Assembly (NCBI RefSeq): GCF_901933205.1
Contig: NC_044574.1
Location: 16,911,733-16,975,732 of the forward strand
Direction of reading: 5' to 3'
DNA: 64,000 bases
Origin: Camarhynchus parvulus
Lineage: Eukaryota; Chordata; Aves; Passeriformes; Thraupidae
The notes below the pieces were generated by a model. The model saw only the letters and a list, made by a program, of their open reading frames with translations. It was not told where the DNA came from and did no database searches. Position numbers and translations under genes: made by a program. The first letter of the stretch is position 1. Every line of letters begins with the position of its first letter. This document shows, piece by piece, positions 14,301 to 28,265 of the stretch.

Positions 14301-14820
14301 ATAGACAAAGGCATGGGGGAATTTTGTATTTTGCAAATACAAAATGAAGTAAAACCAACACAATGGGCTACAGAGGGAACACAGTGAATCAGGCTGGAAT
14401 CCAGCAGTCATTGCATCCATTTGAGTACTCTAATGATTGCATTATGCAGTCATTCATATTCTCTTCCTGAATTAATATTGGTTACAAGAAGCAGAACCTC
14501 TTCAAAAGGAGATTGATATTGATACTTACTCATTCCAGAGTACCCTACCTGCCAAAAGTTATCATACTCTCTTGAGTCGTAGAAAAGCCAAATTCAAGTC
14601 GGCTCTAAATCAAATGAAAAGAAAATTTTGGTCCCAGCACTTCAGCAGAGCAGATAAGTGCTCCAGGAACCTTACAGGCTGTGTGTGGAAGTAACCACTG
14701 CCTCCTCCAAATATTTTGCAAATGATGTTGAAACCTGAGGGTGAATCCTGCTGTCTCTTTCCCTATTTCTCAATAGGACATCATGTATGATGAACTGTAC
14801 TTCATTCTGTATCAGAGATC
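11399..14820. other. AT-rich unique non-coding stretch
   Basis: No gene or repeat family is recognised. A 109-codon minus-strand frame at 12,426-12,755 is rich in I, L, F, V and S and would look like membrane segments if translated. This is the expected bias of AT-rich random sequence, and it has no recognisable motif or supporting splice structure. A 15-bp unit (AAATGTTGGTAATTC) is repeated at about 12,348 and 12,367. Confidence 0.65.
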
Positions 14821-15020
14821 CACAGAATCATGGAATTAACTAAGTTAGAAAAAGCCTTTGAGATCTTCGAGTGCAACCTATAAGCTAGCACCACCTTGAC
14901 AACTAGATCATGGCACTAATTACTACATCCAGGCTTTTTTTAAACACCTCCAGGGTCAATGACTCCACCACCTCCCTGGGCTAATATCTTTAGTCACTGG
15001 GAAAAAATTAGACATCACGA
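14821..15020 (-). mobile_element. CR1 LINE, 3' end fragment
   Basis: On the plus strand it opens with CACAGAATCATGGAAT, the reverse complement of the 3'-terminal repeat of avian CR1 elements, which end in copies of an ATTCTATGATTCT-like octamer. Next come blocks close to the CR1 3' untranslated consensus: TTAGAAAAAGCCTTTGAGAT, CTAGCACCACC, and then CACCTCCAGGG..GACTCCACCACCTCCCTGGGC. The element is 5'-truncated, as is usual for CR1, and retains no coding sequence. The many substitutions and small gaps suggest an old insertion. The 5' boundary is approximate. Confidence 0.9.
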
Positions 15021-18000
15021 TAAAAAAAAAAATACATAGTGTTTCTGCTTATTGTAGAAAAAAATACACAGAACCATTAATAAGTACCAACACTTTTAAG
15101 TGCTGAAAATGACAGGCATAAGGGAACACTTTTTTTCATTAATCAAGTCCTTTCTCTGCCATTTTCTTTATGGGTGCTGTTTCATAGGTACAGAACCACC
15201 TGTGCCAGACACCTATCTAGCTTTGCATAGAAACACAGTAAACACTTTATAAATTAGTTTGTCCTATAATTTTCTGTTTATTAACAAACCACTCTAGCAA
15301 AGAAACATGATTTTGCTCTCATTTGACTGCTGTTCAGAATTGTTTGAGAGCATGAGAGCTATTGAGTCCTTCACTTAGCAAAATTGGGGTGTTTTTTTTA
15401 CTGCTAAGAGAACATAAATAAACTACATAGAAAAAAATGCCAAACCTTGCCTCTGAAGAAGGAAGGTTAGATGAGTCTTTAAAATAAAATAAAATCAAGC
15501 ATTTAACAATGCTAACATGGATTATATAGTTTGAGATGTTGACTTTCTTGGTAACCGTTGCTATGTTAGGTAATCTGATTTGATGCCATCAACTATAATG
15601 AGGAAATATTTCAGGATTATTGCACTTCATTAGCAAAGGAATAATGCAGACATGCTAAACAAGTAAGTACAATGAATTTCAGCAGCCAGATGAGAAAAAA
15701 TACAATGGTGACTTTAAAATTGAAGAAGGATTTAAAAAAGCAAGATTGGTGATAATGCAAAGATATTAGGAACAGATTGCATTTTGGAATCTATTTCACT
15801 AAATTTGACATTGAAACCATTATAAAATGATAGGCATGAAACATAAGAAACAAATAATCATTCTGTCCTCAAGCATTATTCCATTAACAAGAAAAAATTA
15901 TTTGGTGGAAATTCACTTATCCTTATTCACAGATTTCTTAAACATTTCATTGTTCATTAGCCTGCGGACATCAGACATTCTCTGTATGAAAGTCCATTAA
16001 CAGTCTTTCAGTTCTCCAGCAGCTCTTTATGAATGTTCAGCAGATACTGCCTTGAATTTTAGAGCATATATCCACCCACACTTACTGGTCCATCCTTTGT
16101 ATGTACAAAATTGATATTTAGCTGTATTTCATAAGCAGGCCATCATTCAGCTGTGATTTTTGTAAACATCCTTTATTACAGTAAATTTTTAAAAACCTGT
16201 ATACATAGCTTGGACATGACCTTGAAGATTCTCAGAATTCATTTTTATCTTTGTTCAAACCCAGTATTACAAAATGAAAAATCTCTCAGCAGTAAGCTTT
16301 CTTACAAGATGTGTGTGTCCTTACTTTGGCTGTAATATAAAGATGCTCCTTCAAACTCTCATTTGATTCTACAGCTGGTGATCTGGTATTCTGTTCATGT
16401 GAAGACATGAAACTAAAATATTGGTTAAAAGCAAAAAAAAAAACATTAAAAGAAGCAATAGCTTACAATTTTTTTGAACTTGCTTTAGAGTGTTGTAGAT
16501 AGATACATCTTTGTTTTTTAACTGTCATTCAGTTCTGTACATTTTCAAATTAAAATCCTTAAAGAACTTAAAAATTTTTACTATTTCAAATATTTAATTT
16601 TCTGTGGTAACTTTTTAGGGTATCTTTACTTTTCATTACCATTGGCAATTCACATGCCAATAGTTTGTCTATATTACTCCTTTCTTTGAAGTAAACAAAT
16701 AAAGCTGCTGGTCTTTCTGGCTGTTCAGGCAGTACATATTACAGTGACCCAAATTTGCTCGTTCCATGAACCCCTTCATGGTTTTCATATTTTTGAAATG
16801 TCAGAGTAATTGAGATCCTTTATTATGGGCATTCTAGTGCTTTAACTTCCTAGTTTAGACTGTCATTCAGTCCTACAAAATCTTCAAAGTTTCCTCCAAT
16901 TATTTTCTTGGCATTTCTATCTTTCACTGCAGTGCAAATGGTTTATGCTGGCAGGAAATTTGCAAGTGTCATTTCTTTCTTTCAATATTCTCCTTTTATA
17001 CATATAATACCTCATTCACCAGTCCTCCTGAAGATATAATAGGTTTTATATCTTTATATTATGTCTCTTTTCATAAGATGCCAGAAGTAATTTCTATATA
17101 ATTCATTTTGTTTTACTTAAGAAAAAAAAATAAAGATTGTTAGCTTACAGGTACAGTTCAGCGTCTGTGTTCTCATTATCCCTTCTTGTATCTGAAAAGA
17201 ATTTATAAAATTGTTTTTTCCCTAAAGAAAGATTAAAAAATCTTTCTTTAGGAAAACATCATGGGTTTTTTTTTTCCTACTTGTTACTTTTTCCCCTCAC
17301 TACAATGTTCTGCTTTAACAATACTTACCTGCCATCAATTTGCTGCTGTCTCTTACTTTCTCATTCAGATGCAGTTCCTGTTCAATAACTCTCAGCTTCT
17401 ACCTATGACTGGCAGGAAAGCTGAAAGTACAGCTCTGCAGCTTCTTCCCCACCGTCTCGAGATGTCTGAGCCACGTTTTCAAAAGCTCGAATCTCCACTC
17501 TTTGTCATTTATACCCACATATATGTTAGCTGCTTTCCCTTGCCATCTAAATTATCTTATCACTGAGCTGTCTAGGACTCTCTTTAGTGTAACAATTTCA
17601 TTTCACAGCAAGTACTGCACTTTCCCTGTCAGCCCTTTAATTACAACGTCAGGAAAATTGGTGGAGATTGAGGAGGAAACGACTATTCCTCTCCTGCTTC
17701 GGGTGTGGAACTTGTGTGTCTTGTGAGGGGGGAGAGGTAGATGAAGGCTGGGGGAGATGAGGAGCAAAGAATCTGCCTAAAAAATGAAGTGAAAACATAT
17801 TTTTTTCTTAAGAGGACAGTTTTCATATAAATTTGTAGGCTCTTTCCTGGACTTTGAGACTCATACCCAGCAATGTCTCTACATGTCTCTAAAACCATCT
17901 ATAGTATCACTGATTATCCAGGTACTGCCTATAATTTTGTTGTCAGATTTAAACTTCTTGGAAACAGGCTGTACAAACTTTTCCCTGAATATATTTATCC

Positions 18001-18829
18001 AAATAAAAATATCTCATTATTCTTCTAAGTAAACACTTTACAGATTCCATATTTCCCTTATGTGAAGGGCTTTATTATTCTGTTTCCAACTCTAAAGCCT
18101 CTGCTTATTGAAGTGATTCTAAAATTAGTTAGCTGCATGAGCAGGTACTGCTATTGTCCAGATTCATGATGAGTTTTCAGTATTGTAGCTTCCCTCTTCA
18201 GTGTAAGTAATGGAGGGAAAATACTTTGCATTGTTGAGGACTCAAGCAGCAAAGCTACAAACCAGAAAGATCTGACGGTTTTTCATTTTCTGTGTCACTA
18301 AGCACAGAAGAAGATAATTTGAAAGGCAGATCTTTTGACCTTCCCTGGTACTTTTCTGAGAACATGATGCTGTGCAAGACCCTAATTGCAGGTAAGAGAT
18401 CTTGTCTGTTTCATTTGAAAGGGATTTGCAAGTATCAGACCCACAGAAGTTACTGGAAAAGTGATGATGGAAGGATAAATCTACAATTACAATTGAGGAT
18501 TAAGGGCTCAGGAGCTTTTTGCTATTGTTTCTTTCATAGATAATCAAAGAAAAAAACCAGAAAAGGCATGCTATATAAAACATTGTTTACCATTTTTTCC
18601 CCATGAACATCATAAATTCTCTTTATTTTCTGTTTGTTGATGGTGTTCATCTCTCTTCTCATTTTGGCGATGATATAGTGAATTTTAGATATTTTGAAGT
18701 AGAACAGTATTTTACCAATAATACTTATCAAGAATTACAAGTTTATGTATGTGCTGTATATATAAGGATGCAGATTTGAGACTATTAATTGTTTACTTAC
18801 CTTCAGAATTACAACAGTCCCATGCATAC
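15021..18829. other. AT-rich unique non-coding stretch
   Basis: No gene is recognised. The longest open frame is 101 codons (17,261-17,566, plus), starting in a poly-T and pyrimidine-rich stretch; the translation has no family resemblance. A perfect 14-bp hairpin lies at 17,221-17,252 (separate entry). A purine-rich, slightly GC-richer patch at about 17,640-17,770 is not recognised as a repeat. Confidence 0.65.
17221..17252. other. Perfect 14-bp hairpin
   Basis: CCTAAAGAAAGATT is followed after AAAA by its exact reverse complement AATCTTTCTTTAGG. After one mismatch the pairing continues for three T-A pairs, using the T run before and the A run after. As RNA this would be a short stable stem with a 4-nt loop. 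No terminator or small-RNA context is expected or seen in this setting, so no function is assigned. Confidence 0.85.
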
Positions 18830-19130
18830 TGCAGTGGATTGCCCTTGGCTGGATGCCAGGTGCCATCAGACCCCTTTATCACTCTCTTCCTCAACTGACA
18901 GAGGGAAAGAAATATGACAAAAACTCATAGATTGAGATAAGGACAGGGACATCACTGAGCAATTACCATTTCAGGCAAAACAAACTCAATTTTGAGAAAT
19001 TGCTTTCTTAATAATCAAATCAGCAAAGGATAATGAGAAATAAACCTAAACCTTAAAACACCTTCCTCTCACTGGTCCCTTCTTCCCAAACTCAGTTTCA
19101 CCCATGAGTTTGCAGCTTTCTCCCCCAAAT
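18830..19130 (-). mobile_element. Avian endogenous retrovirus LTR, 3' part (ERVL-like)
   Basis: Read on the minus strand, it ends with GGCACCTGGCATCCAGCCAA and then a terminal CACTGCA, close to the 3' terminus of a widespread avian LTR family. Upstream on that strand come CAGTGATGTCCCTGTCCTTA (the conserved pre-terminal block), a TTTGTTTTGCCTG block and TTTCTCATTATCCT. It is homologous, in opposite orientation, to the longer LTR at about 31.85-32.66 kb. The polyadenylation hexamer present in that copy is mutated here. Only about the last 300 bp are recognisable; the 5' part is lost or too decayed. No retroviral genes flank it, so it is a truncated solo LTR. The class (ERVL-like, class III) is from memory of the consensus and is less certain than the LTR call. 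Confidence 0.82.
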
Positions 19131-19335
19131 AACACAGAGAGTCAACCTCCTTGGACTGTATAGGTCTGATAATTCCATATATAAGTCAAACTACACTATT
19201 GACAAAAGCATTTATTTCTTAGCCAGCTTTTGCTGCATTGTGGCCAATATTTTCAGCAGAATTAAAATGAGACAAAAAAAATCTTCAAATTCTGTTTAAT
19301 AATAAATAATCTGATGGATCTGGGGGAAACTGAAT

Positions 19336-19492
19336 CCAAAATCAAAATCAAAACCAAAATCAAACCAAACCAAAACAAAGCAAAAAAAACCAAACTAACC
19401 AAACAAAGAAGCAAAAAAACCCACAACACCCCCCAAGAAAAAATGCAATAAGAAAAAATACAACAACAAAAATAAAGCAAACAAAAAACACT
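19336..19492. repeat. A/C-rich low-complexity tract
   Basis: The strand is almost entirely A and C with few T or G, built of irregular CAAAA, CCAAA and CAAAAT units (for example CCAAAATCAAAATCAAAACC at the start). It is not a clean microsatellite. The 72-codon minus-strand frame across it (19,262-19,480) translates to V/L/F/W/C-rich low complexity and is not a gene. Confidence 0.9.
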
Positions 19493-20289
19493 CCCAAACT
19501 CATGACTAATATTAATAGCTTTTGAAGAACATTAGACATGGTTTTCTTTCTATCATACCTTTTGTGAATTATTTCTAAGGATCAGTATGCCATTAATGCT
19601 TATACCTAGTATCTTTATTCTGTTTTGCTTTCTTTAGGCCATAGAAGAGACATAATACAGACTATTTTCAAAGCCTAAGGCAAGTAGCAAAGCAATCTAC
19701 AACTCCTTTGTTTTCTTGAGAGAATGAACCATACATGTTTTTCATCCAAGTTTCTTCCAAAGTTTTGCATAAACAAAGAACAACAGTTTGATTTAGTAAC
19801 AGCCTAATATCAGATTGTGCCTGGAGATCTGTGCTAAATGCCTATTAAATTTACAGATCTTGATCCCAATCCAATGGAAAGACTCTTGCAGACCTGCAAG
19901 TAATTAAGACTGGTTCTGTTTTCCTTAAAATTAGGGAGCAGAGAATTTTTTCTTCGGGTGTCCTTAAACCCATATCCTGCTTAAAGGCGCAGAGTAGGGG
20001 AAAAGCATGACCCAAAAACCAGTTTTGTGCACCAAGAGCAGGAGATGGGCCATAAGCTGGGCCACTCAGATACTGTGCAGTTTTATGGAGCAAAAGCATT
20101 ATGCTGCACCATTCAGTTATTAACAGTTTTTTATTCACCTAATTTTTTTCTTCACCCAATTAAATATCAAAATATAATGAATATACAACATATCTGTTAT
20201 ACATATTTAATAGAGAATATGCTGTATTCTATGTTGACCCAATATCCTGAGGTTAAAGCAGTTGAAAGTCAGCAATTTGCCTTTGCAGT
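19493..20289. other. Unique non-coding stretch
   Basis: No gene, RNA gene or known repeat is recognised. Open frames of 95 (minus) and 108 codons (plus) overlap at 19,851-20,353; the plus frame runs on into the CR1 fragment. Neither has a recognisable protein signature. Confidence 0.6.
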
Positions 20290-20800
20290 GAAGATGGCCA
20301 GCAGCACATGGGCTGTAGTGGTAGGAGTGCAGCCAACATACAGGGAGGAATAGTCCCTTCCCTCCTTCTGAAGGATGACCTGCTGTCCTGTGATCAATTC
20401 TGGGCTCCCCAGTACTGCATGGACCATGCTATGCTGCAGTCAGTGCAGTCAAGGGCTCCCAAGAGAGTGAAGGCACTGGCACAAGATGTACAAGAGGATG
20501 CTGAAGAACTCCAAACTCCCAGCTGGAGCAAAGGGCAGGCAGAGCCCGTTCTCCTCAGAGAGGCACAGTGAGGGGCATGAAGCAGCAGTCACAAGGTGCA
20601 AGACTGGAATTCTGCTTGAATTTAAGGAGATTTTTTTCACACTGAGGGTAATCAACTTTTGGGAAAAGTTGTGGAAACTCTGAAGGTATTCAAAGCTTGA
20701 TTGGACTTGGCTTTTTCCAGGCCTCAATTGAACTCACCCTCTAGAGGAAGCTTTCCTTTTGGGATAGTGTGACTATGTGGATAGTGTGACTATGATGTCA
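20290..20800 (+). mobile_element. CR1 LINE, degenerate ORF2 3' segment
   Basis: Several blocks match, in the right order, the 3' third of avian CR1 ORF2. GTGATCAATTCTGGGCTCCC followed by CAGTACTGCATGGACCATGC corresponds to the region encoding the FWAPQY-type peptide. It is followed by AAGGAGATTTTTTTCACACT and GAGGGTAATCAACTTTTGGG (the 'TVRV..HWNR' region), and then GAAGGTATTCAAAGCTTGAT. Between them the sequence is scrambled by substitutions and gaps, and a stretch around 20,460-20,560 matches poorly. Frames of 87 and 92 codons here are not intact ORF2. It is an old, 5'-truncated copy whose 3' boundary is uncertain. Confidence 0.82.
20762..20796. repeat. 18-bp tandem duplication
   Basis: The unit GGATAGTGTGACTATG appears twice in a row near 20,762 and 20,779, at or just past the decayed 3' end of the CR1 fragment. 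It is a small slippage duplication. Confidence 0.75.
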
Positions 20801-22824
20801 TCAGTAGAGTAAGGGCTGAGAGGAGGAAGAGGATTTCCTGATCCTACTGAGCCCTTTGCTTCAGAAAGGGGAAAATGAAATATTTATCCTGTTCAAATAT
20901 TCATCCATTTCTCAAGAGCGTGCCAGGAAGTGACTCTATCAGCTGTGTCTCTTTGTCCATAAAAGATCTAGTAATTCCTTATTTTAAAGGCAAGTGTCCC
21001 ATTCTGCTGGGGACAGGTATATCTCTAGATATACCAGCCACATAATAATTCTAGTAAGTACATTGCATAAAAAAATATATTCTTGGCAGTATGATAAAAA
21101 ATTTTGAGTACTACACCAATTAGATAAATTTGTTTGAGCATTATCTTAAGTATTCATTGGCTCTCATAAATATACCTCAGAGTTCAGGGTTAGAATGTGT
21201 AAAATTCTGAGGTCTACAGCAAACAGTAATAAACTGAACTCTTCCAACAGGAAAATTTAACAGCATGTTTCTTGGGACTTGCTGAAATACTGTATCTAAA
21301 CTCCAATAGTGACAGCTGCATGGTGCTTAGCTGCCAGCTGGAGTTAACCATGTTGCACTGGACAGTATTTGAGTTCTCTTCCTCCCCTGCAGTCTTTTAT
21401 CACTTTTCTAGAAAATAAAATATTGTGACATTTCTGGTCTGATGCCTCAAAGAGTCTTTATATTTCTAGTTGTAGGAAGTTCCTGCTTTTATCTATGTGT
21501 GATTTCAAATACCATACAGAGTTATGCCCTTCATACTGCTTTCTCTGGATGTAGCATAGGTAAAGGAACATTGGCACTGGGTTTGATTTTATAAAGCAAT
21601 TCTGTGAAATAAGCATGCTATTTAAAATCCTGAAAACGATCCTGCTGGTGACAGCCTGAGATTAAATTACACAGAAAAAGATTTCTCTGGTCAACCTCAG
21701 TGCAATGACTGGGGAAGAAGGAGAGAAATATTAGTAGGCCAGTGACCATTTTCATTACAATTCCTTTTTATTTACTCCAGTAACTTGTTTTAGCATAATG
21801 ACAAGCAATACAATCTAAATGAAAGCAAGCTTTAAAAACAAAAGAGATAGCTAATGCTGTGCTGCTCAAATTATTACACTTTTGAACATGGTATGAAAAG
21901 GTTTTCAGCAGCACAAATGAAAAAATGTCAAATGCAATTCTTTCATTTTCTTCTATCTCTACAGAGAAGAAATTAGAAATGAAAATATATTTTTCCAAGA
22001 TATGGGGGTGGGGGAGATGGACGATCAAAGCAGAGCTCTCATTAGAGTTGCAATTAATGAAACATACGGTGGGTTGAGATGTTGAAGAATTTATTTCCAT
22101 ACTCCCTTTTGGGGTCTCAGAAAATTCCTTTGGGTATGTGACAGACAAGCTCATTGTGACAAGGGATTTGAAGAATGGCATCCACCACTATTCTACTACT
22201 TCACTTTGGCTTCTCCTGTGTCATTTTAGATGGTCTTGCAATTTCTGGAACCAGGCCATGAAGGTAGTTTCAAGTTTATGAACATAATAATGGAACAGCC
22301 AGTACTATGTGCAGAAAATATAATTGTTTTTCATGGCAATCAATATTAATGAGGATAATAACATTCTAACGTGGCTTTAATTTGCTATCAGGTGAATGGC
22401 AACGATGTAGAATGGACAAATACTTCTCATCAGATTACATGGACAAACTGAAGACTGTGAAGTTCAGCTACGTTTTGTAAAATTGAAATACATGGCATAC
22501 TGGCCTTAAGTTTTTGTAAAACCAGCATTTTCCATGCAATTGGTTTTTGTGAGGTTTTTTGTGAGATTTTTGGGTGTTTTTTTTGGTAAATAAGAGGTCT
22601 CAAAGGCTTGGCAAAATAAATTCACAGTATTTCTTCTCTATGTTAGACCCAGAAGAAATAATTTTCATTGTAGTCCAAATTTTCGTTCTATAAAATTCTT
22701 ACTCAGAAATATCTTAAAGGCCTTATCTTCTGTTTTGATATAAAACAAGTTTTCAAAATGAGCTGTTCTGGAAAGAAGAGTTGGGATGATGGAGATCCTG
22801 ATTCCTCTTGTTTAAACTTAGGCA
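20801..22824. other. AT-rich unique non-coding stretch
   Basis: No gene is recognised. A 137-codon minus-strand frame (21,768-22,181) is the longest non-repeat frame in the window. Its translation has no motif, signal peptide or domain I can name, and no flanking splice or promoter evidence supports it. A frame of this length somewhere in 64 kb is expected by chance. Confidence 0.6.
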
Positions 22825-22849
22825 GAAGGAAGTGGCGGAAGGAAGTGGC

Positions 22850-22850
<1 letters not shown>
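22825..22850. repeat. 13-bp tandem duplication at the edge of the polypurine tract
   Basis: GAAGGAAGTGGCG is present twice head-to-tail at 22,825-22,837 and 22,838-22,850, directly abutting the start of the uninterrupted polypurine run. The last C before the run is at 22,849. Confidence 0.9.
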
Positions 22851-23678
<828 letters not shown>

Positions 23679-26600
23679 CTCTTTCAATGAACTAGTCACA
23701 ATTTAATTTCTGTTGCATGCTAGCTGGAAATTTTCCAGTGCATTACTTTTTTTTTTTTAATTGGAAATGGCAGTTTGTCAAACTCAGAACATTTATTAGA
23801 GGCCTACTGCTCTTCTAAGGAAGGATTTTCAGATGCAGGATGGTGAGATCTTATGAAAATCAAAACCCTGATGATTCAGAAATTTGCACTGAGTAACAGG
23901 GACACCAGTTTAAGCTCTTTGTGGATTACAACAGGGATGTAAAAAATATGCCACATGGGACACAGATGTACTAGACATACTGACATATATTCATACCTTT
24001 TTTTCTGAATTACATGGGAACCTTTTTTAATCCAAAAACAACTTAAAAGAAAATATAAAAACAATTCGGTTTATTAAAATTTTTCTTGCACTACTTCTGA
24101 CGATTGTTTTTGTACAGCTTTGTACCTGAGAAGGTACCTTTTTTGTACCTTCTCACCAAAGTTTTCCATCAAATCTTTACTTCATAAAGGGTCTGTAAAA
24201 GACCAATACTTTAACTGAACAGGGAGATGAAGAAATGAACGTCAAGAAACTCCTGGTTTGTTCTGGGGGCATTCAGTTCCAGTTGACTGAGGATGAGGTA
24301 AACTCTATTTTACAGTCAACTTTCTTTGCACCATTATTCAATCTTTTCCGAACACAGACATTTAAGCACCAGGAGAATTCATACCATACAGGGGAAGGCT
24401 GTGAGAGTGGCAGAAAACAAAAACTGCAGTTGCCTTGAGGCTCTGCTTCTTCCATCCCACAAAGTGAGTGACTGAGGTTTAGACAGTTGTGCTAACAAAT
24501 AGCCAGCTTCCAGTTGCAGTCGTTATTCCATACCACCGTGGAATGCACAACATTCCTCAGAGTGGAACCTGTAAGTTTGCTGTGAGAACTACTACTGCCT
24601 GTGAGATAACTGAGTTGTGAGCTGCAAAGAGACCCACTGTACTCTGTACATTTAAATAAAAAATCCACTCTATATGAATACGTCATTTTCTTCACTTAGT
24701 GCTGACAAGTTTTGTCTCTTGTGGACTGAAATGAGAAGATGGCACGACATGCTTCTCTGACATATGTATGCATCACTAACTTCCTGAAATAACAAGTACA
24801 CTGCACGGCTGCATGGGGCAATGGATGGTTCTTAAAATGTACATACATATTTTATAGCCTCATTATAGCAGACTGGCTTTGTATTTCTCTTTCAAAGTAT
24901 TGTATTTTTAGCAAGGTATTTTCCCATTGTGACAGTCCATCTAAGAAAATTATGATAATTGGATTTATCAACATATCATTTGTTGCCCTCTGGGTGAAAT
25001 TCACATGTTCTCTAATGAACTGATGAGATCTGAATGAATCACATATTTCTTAAGTGTGAGAGAATCAGATCATTTCCAGCAGCGTAAGTATATACACTCA
25101 TAATTATTGTACTTGATTTTATCTGAACTGTGGGAAGAGCTTAGGTAGAGAAAGAAAATAACTTCATGTATCATTTCATTTAAAAACATAACTGCAGGCA
25201 TAAGAAAATCAGACTTACTAAGTTCTAGCAACACGAAGAGTGGGGTTTATGCATCCAAAAAGGTTTTCTTGGAAAATTTGTATCTAAACATATTGTCACA
25301 AGGTTGGCAGTGACTTGTGTTCCTTAAATCATGGTAGAGCTCAGAGGAATTAGCTTGCTGTTGGGAAATTTACCTTCTAAATCACATTTTCCCATATGCA
25401 GCATAGCAGCAATTCCTCTCCTTGAAAGAGGACTCAATTAATCAGCCACAGAGAGTCACATTAACTGCCTGGTCACTCTGAAGAATTAGCTATTTGGGCA
25501 TGTTTCTTTTACCCAGCTGAGGATAAATATCCCATAGAGTGGTTGAGTAACCACATGATCTGATATGCTTCCTAACATCTTGCAGGGGGCAAAGTGACTA
25601 AAGTATTGTTCTGCTATATGAGTGGAAGGATTTGTCTGTTTTAGCTCAGCCAGCTTGATGTAAGCTGTGTGTCATAACTGATGAACGATGATGAGAGAGG
25701 AGGGATAAAAACTCCGTCTAGGCTGGTGATGTACTGCACCTTTTCTAATTCATAAGGTGGTGAAATTGATGCAGACCTCTAATAGGGTTTCTAAGTATAG
25801 ATTTTCCAAGTATAACTTCAGGCTTTTATCACAAGGCAAGACAGAAGAAGATATCAGGGAAACAGAAGCAAGAGGAGTGATAAATCCTTTGTCCATTGTG
25901 AGATCTTTTTTAATCACAATGAATTAACTAAGAATGGCTCCTCCTTGTTTTAACCATGAAGTAATGAAACTGGTAAAACTACCCAATATATTTGTGTATT
26001 AATAAAAAATTCCAACCAATGTTTTCTATCATGAAACTGTTTCTCTGGCACTGATAGCCTTTGCTTGCAGATGTCCCACCTGCAGGTGTCAGAAAAAGCT
26101 TCATTTGTTAGGGCTCTGAATCTTGCCTGTTCTTACAAGGTGAATTTTATGAGACTTTAGGACTTAGTATTTTTTTCTTTAGGCAGGTTGTTTAAACTTC
26201 CTTCGTCAGCACTAGGGTTATCAGAATTGGATTTTTTTCCCCTCATCATTCTCCAAAACTTTGTTAGGGGTTCATTTCTGTACTTACGCACCTAATCCTG
26301 ATGATCAAAAATGGTCTTCAAGAAAAAGTTGATATCAGGGCTGATTACTAGTGGCAAGATAGTTGTGTCTATGAAGGAGGCTACAGAGGGACTTAGGACA
26401 TCTGGAAAGATTAATCTCGAATATTCCCCCACAGTTGCCATTTCCATGCATTAGAGAGGAACAGACAAGCGCCTACTGCCTGCTGGAGCTGAGCTGACAT
26501 AAGGCAGGGCTTAAAACACACCCCTTGTAAATGAGTACAGCATCTGAAATTCCCTCCACTTTTCAAAAAAAGGACACAGAGCCCTTCTTGCAAAGCTACT

Positions 26601-28265
26601 TCCTACTGCTGTTGTAACGTTCCAAAGAAGAGGTCTCCAATACAGCTGTCTGGGATGAATTCTGCTCCTAGATGTGTGTATGTGATTCACATAGAGGTCA
26701 GCATTTTTTGAGTCTTAAAAGTAGATAGTGAAAGAATGTCTTATGTACTCTGAATTGAATCATCTCATAAAAAATAAATGGACAAAATCATCATTCAGGA
26801 ACACTTTCATCTGTTATTGAGGAGTACTAGGACAAACAGGAGTCCAGATTGCTGGCAAGTTATTTAGCAGGAAAGTTTTATTGTACATTTCTTTTTCATT
26901 TGGTATCAGCATAGCAAACTATCAAATGAACATTTTCTAAATGTAAGTGTCAGTTCATGATACCAAAAAATATTGCATAAAATACATTATTTTATATTTT
27001 CATAAATAGGTGGGACACAAAATTAAGTGTTGCTCAGTCTTAAGTACTCCAAGTATTTAAAATTACTCTAAAATCTGAAATTCTTATTAACGTCCCAGAA
27101 AAAAAAGAAAAACAACAACAAAGCTCCTGTTTCTGTAAAAACTTCATAGGAAGAATAATAAGTTGAGTTTTTTCTAGTGAATTTTTACAGAAGCAGAAAG
27201 AGCTTTGCCTTTAAAATTATACTTATGGTAATAAAAACCATTTTTCTTAAAAGCAAATAGGTAACACAAGTCATAATGCCCACTTCTTATTCATAAGTCT
27301 TACACACAGATAAAGCTGCATGTGCATGGGTTAATAAATTCTACCTTTTGAACTTTTTAACTTAGTTCTCTGTATAAGAAAAAGAATGTACATAGGAAGG
27401 AGGTATTATTTCTCTGCTTCTTCACATATTGCAGGGTGCTTCTCATATATCCAAATGAAAGTCTTTTATTAAATGTTTGCCTTTTATATATGTATGAATG
27501 TGGCAACTGTTTTCATATCTAGGTAAGTTTATTTGTTTAAATAGCTCCCATATACAGATGAATGACTTGAAAGGAAATAGGAATGCTTGCATGATGGGAT
27601 ATGGCTGCTGAGTGATGTCTGCAGGGACTGCTTAGTGTTGATAAATAACTACGGAATTTGTCTATCAGCATTTTGCATAAATGTCAGTCACAGAACTTGT
27701 GGTTGGGTTGAGACAGCCCTGAATGACAATGTATTTCTCATTTATGTATAAGCTTTAAAGGGGAAGAACAGGGAAACAGAGAACTTATCTCGGAGCAGCA
27801 TACGTTTTTTAAATGTAGGTGTCCTCCAGCAGTTTTCTGCAGTTGCTTCCTGTGAGATTTTGCAGAATCCAAACAAAACCCAGATGAAATCATGCCTTTG
27901 GCAGGTTAGAAAAGTAATATGAATGTGTTCCATGCCCAAAATATTACATTTCAAAGACTCCTTTAAGCCAAGTCCAATATCAGATTTGTCAAATCTATAG
28001 GCTCTTAAAAATTCTTAAAAGACTATTTTTTCTCTCAGATGTAAGAGAAAGCTATACAGAAAATGCACTAAGAGCCTTAAGTTTTACTCTTATACAGACA
28101 ATTAATAAAATTATATTTAAGAATCTGATATTCTCAGATACCTCCACAGAGCTGGAACAGTTACAAGAAAAATTCTATAGCGATGGAACAGATATTTTGA
28201 GAGCCTATATTCTTGTATTTATATAAAAACAGATCTTTTCATGTTAGAGGAGTCTGAATCAGCTT
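23679..28265. other. AT-rich unique non-coding stretch
   Basis: No gene or interspersed repeat is recognised. Frames are at most 67 codons. A small hairpin lies at 24,128-24,154 (GAGAAGGTAC, a 7-nt loop, GTACCTTCTC), with further GTAC-containing copies just 5' of it. A modestly GC-richer patch at about 26,400-26,650 is not identified. Confidence 0.65.
24128..24154. other. Perfect 10-bp hairpin
   Basis: GAGAAGGTAC and GTACCTTCTC are exact reverse complements around a CTTTTTT loop. TTTGTACC-like words occur three times within about 45 bp, so this may come from local duplication and inversion. No function is assigned. Confidence 0.8.

Noticed and set aside
21768..22181. A 137-codon minus-strand frame as a possible gene.
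   Set aside because: No domain, motif or family resemblance, and no promoter or splice context. A frame of this length is expected by chance in 64 kb.
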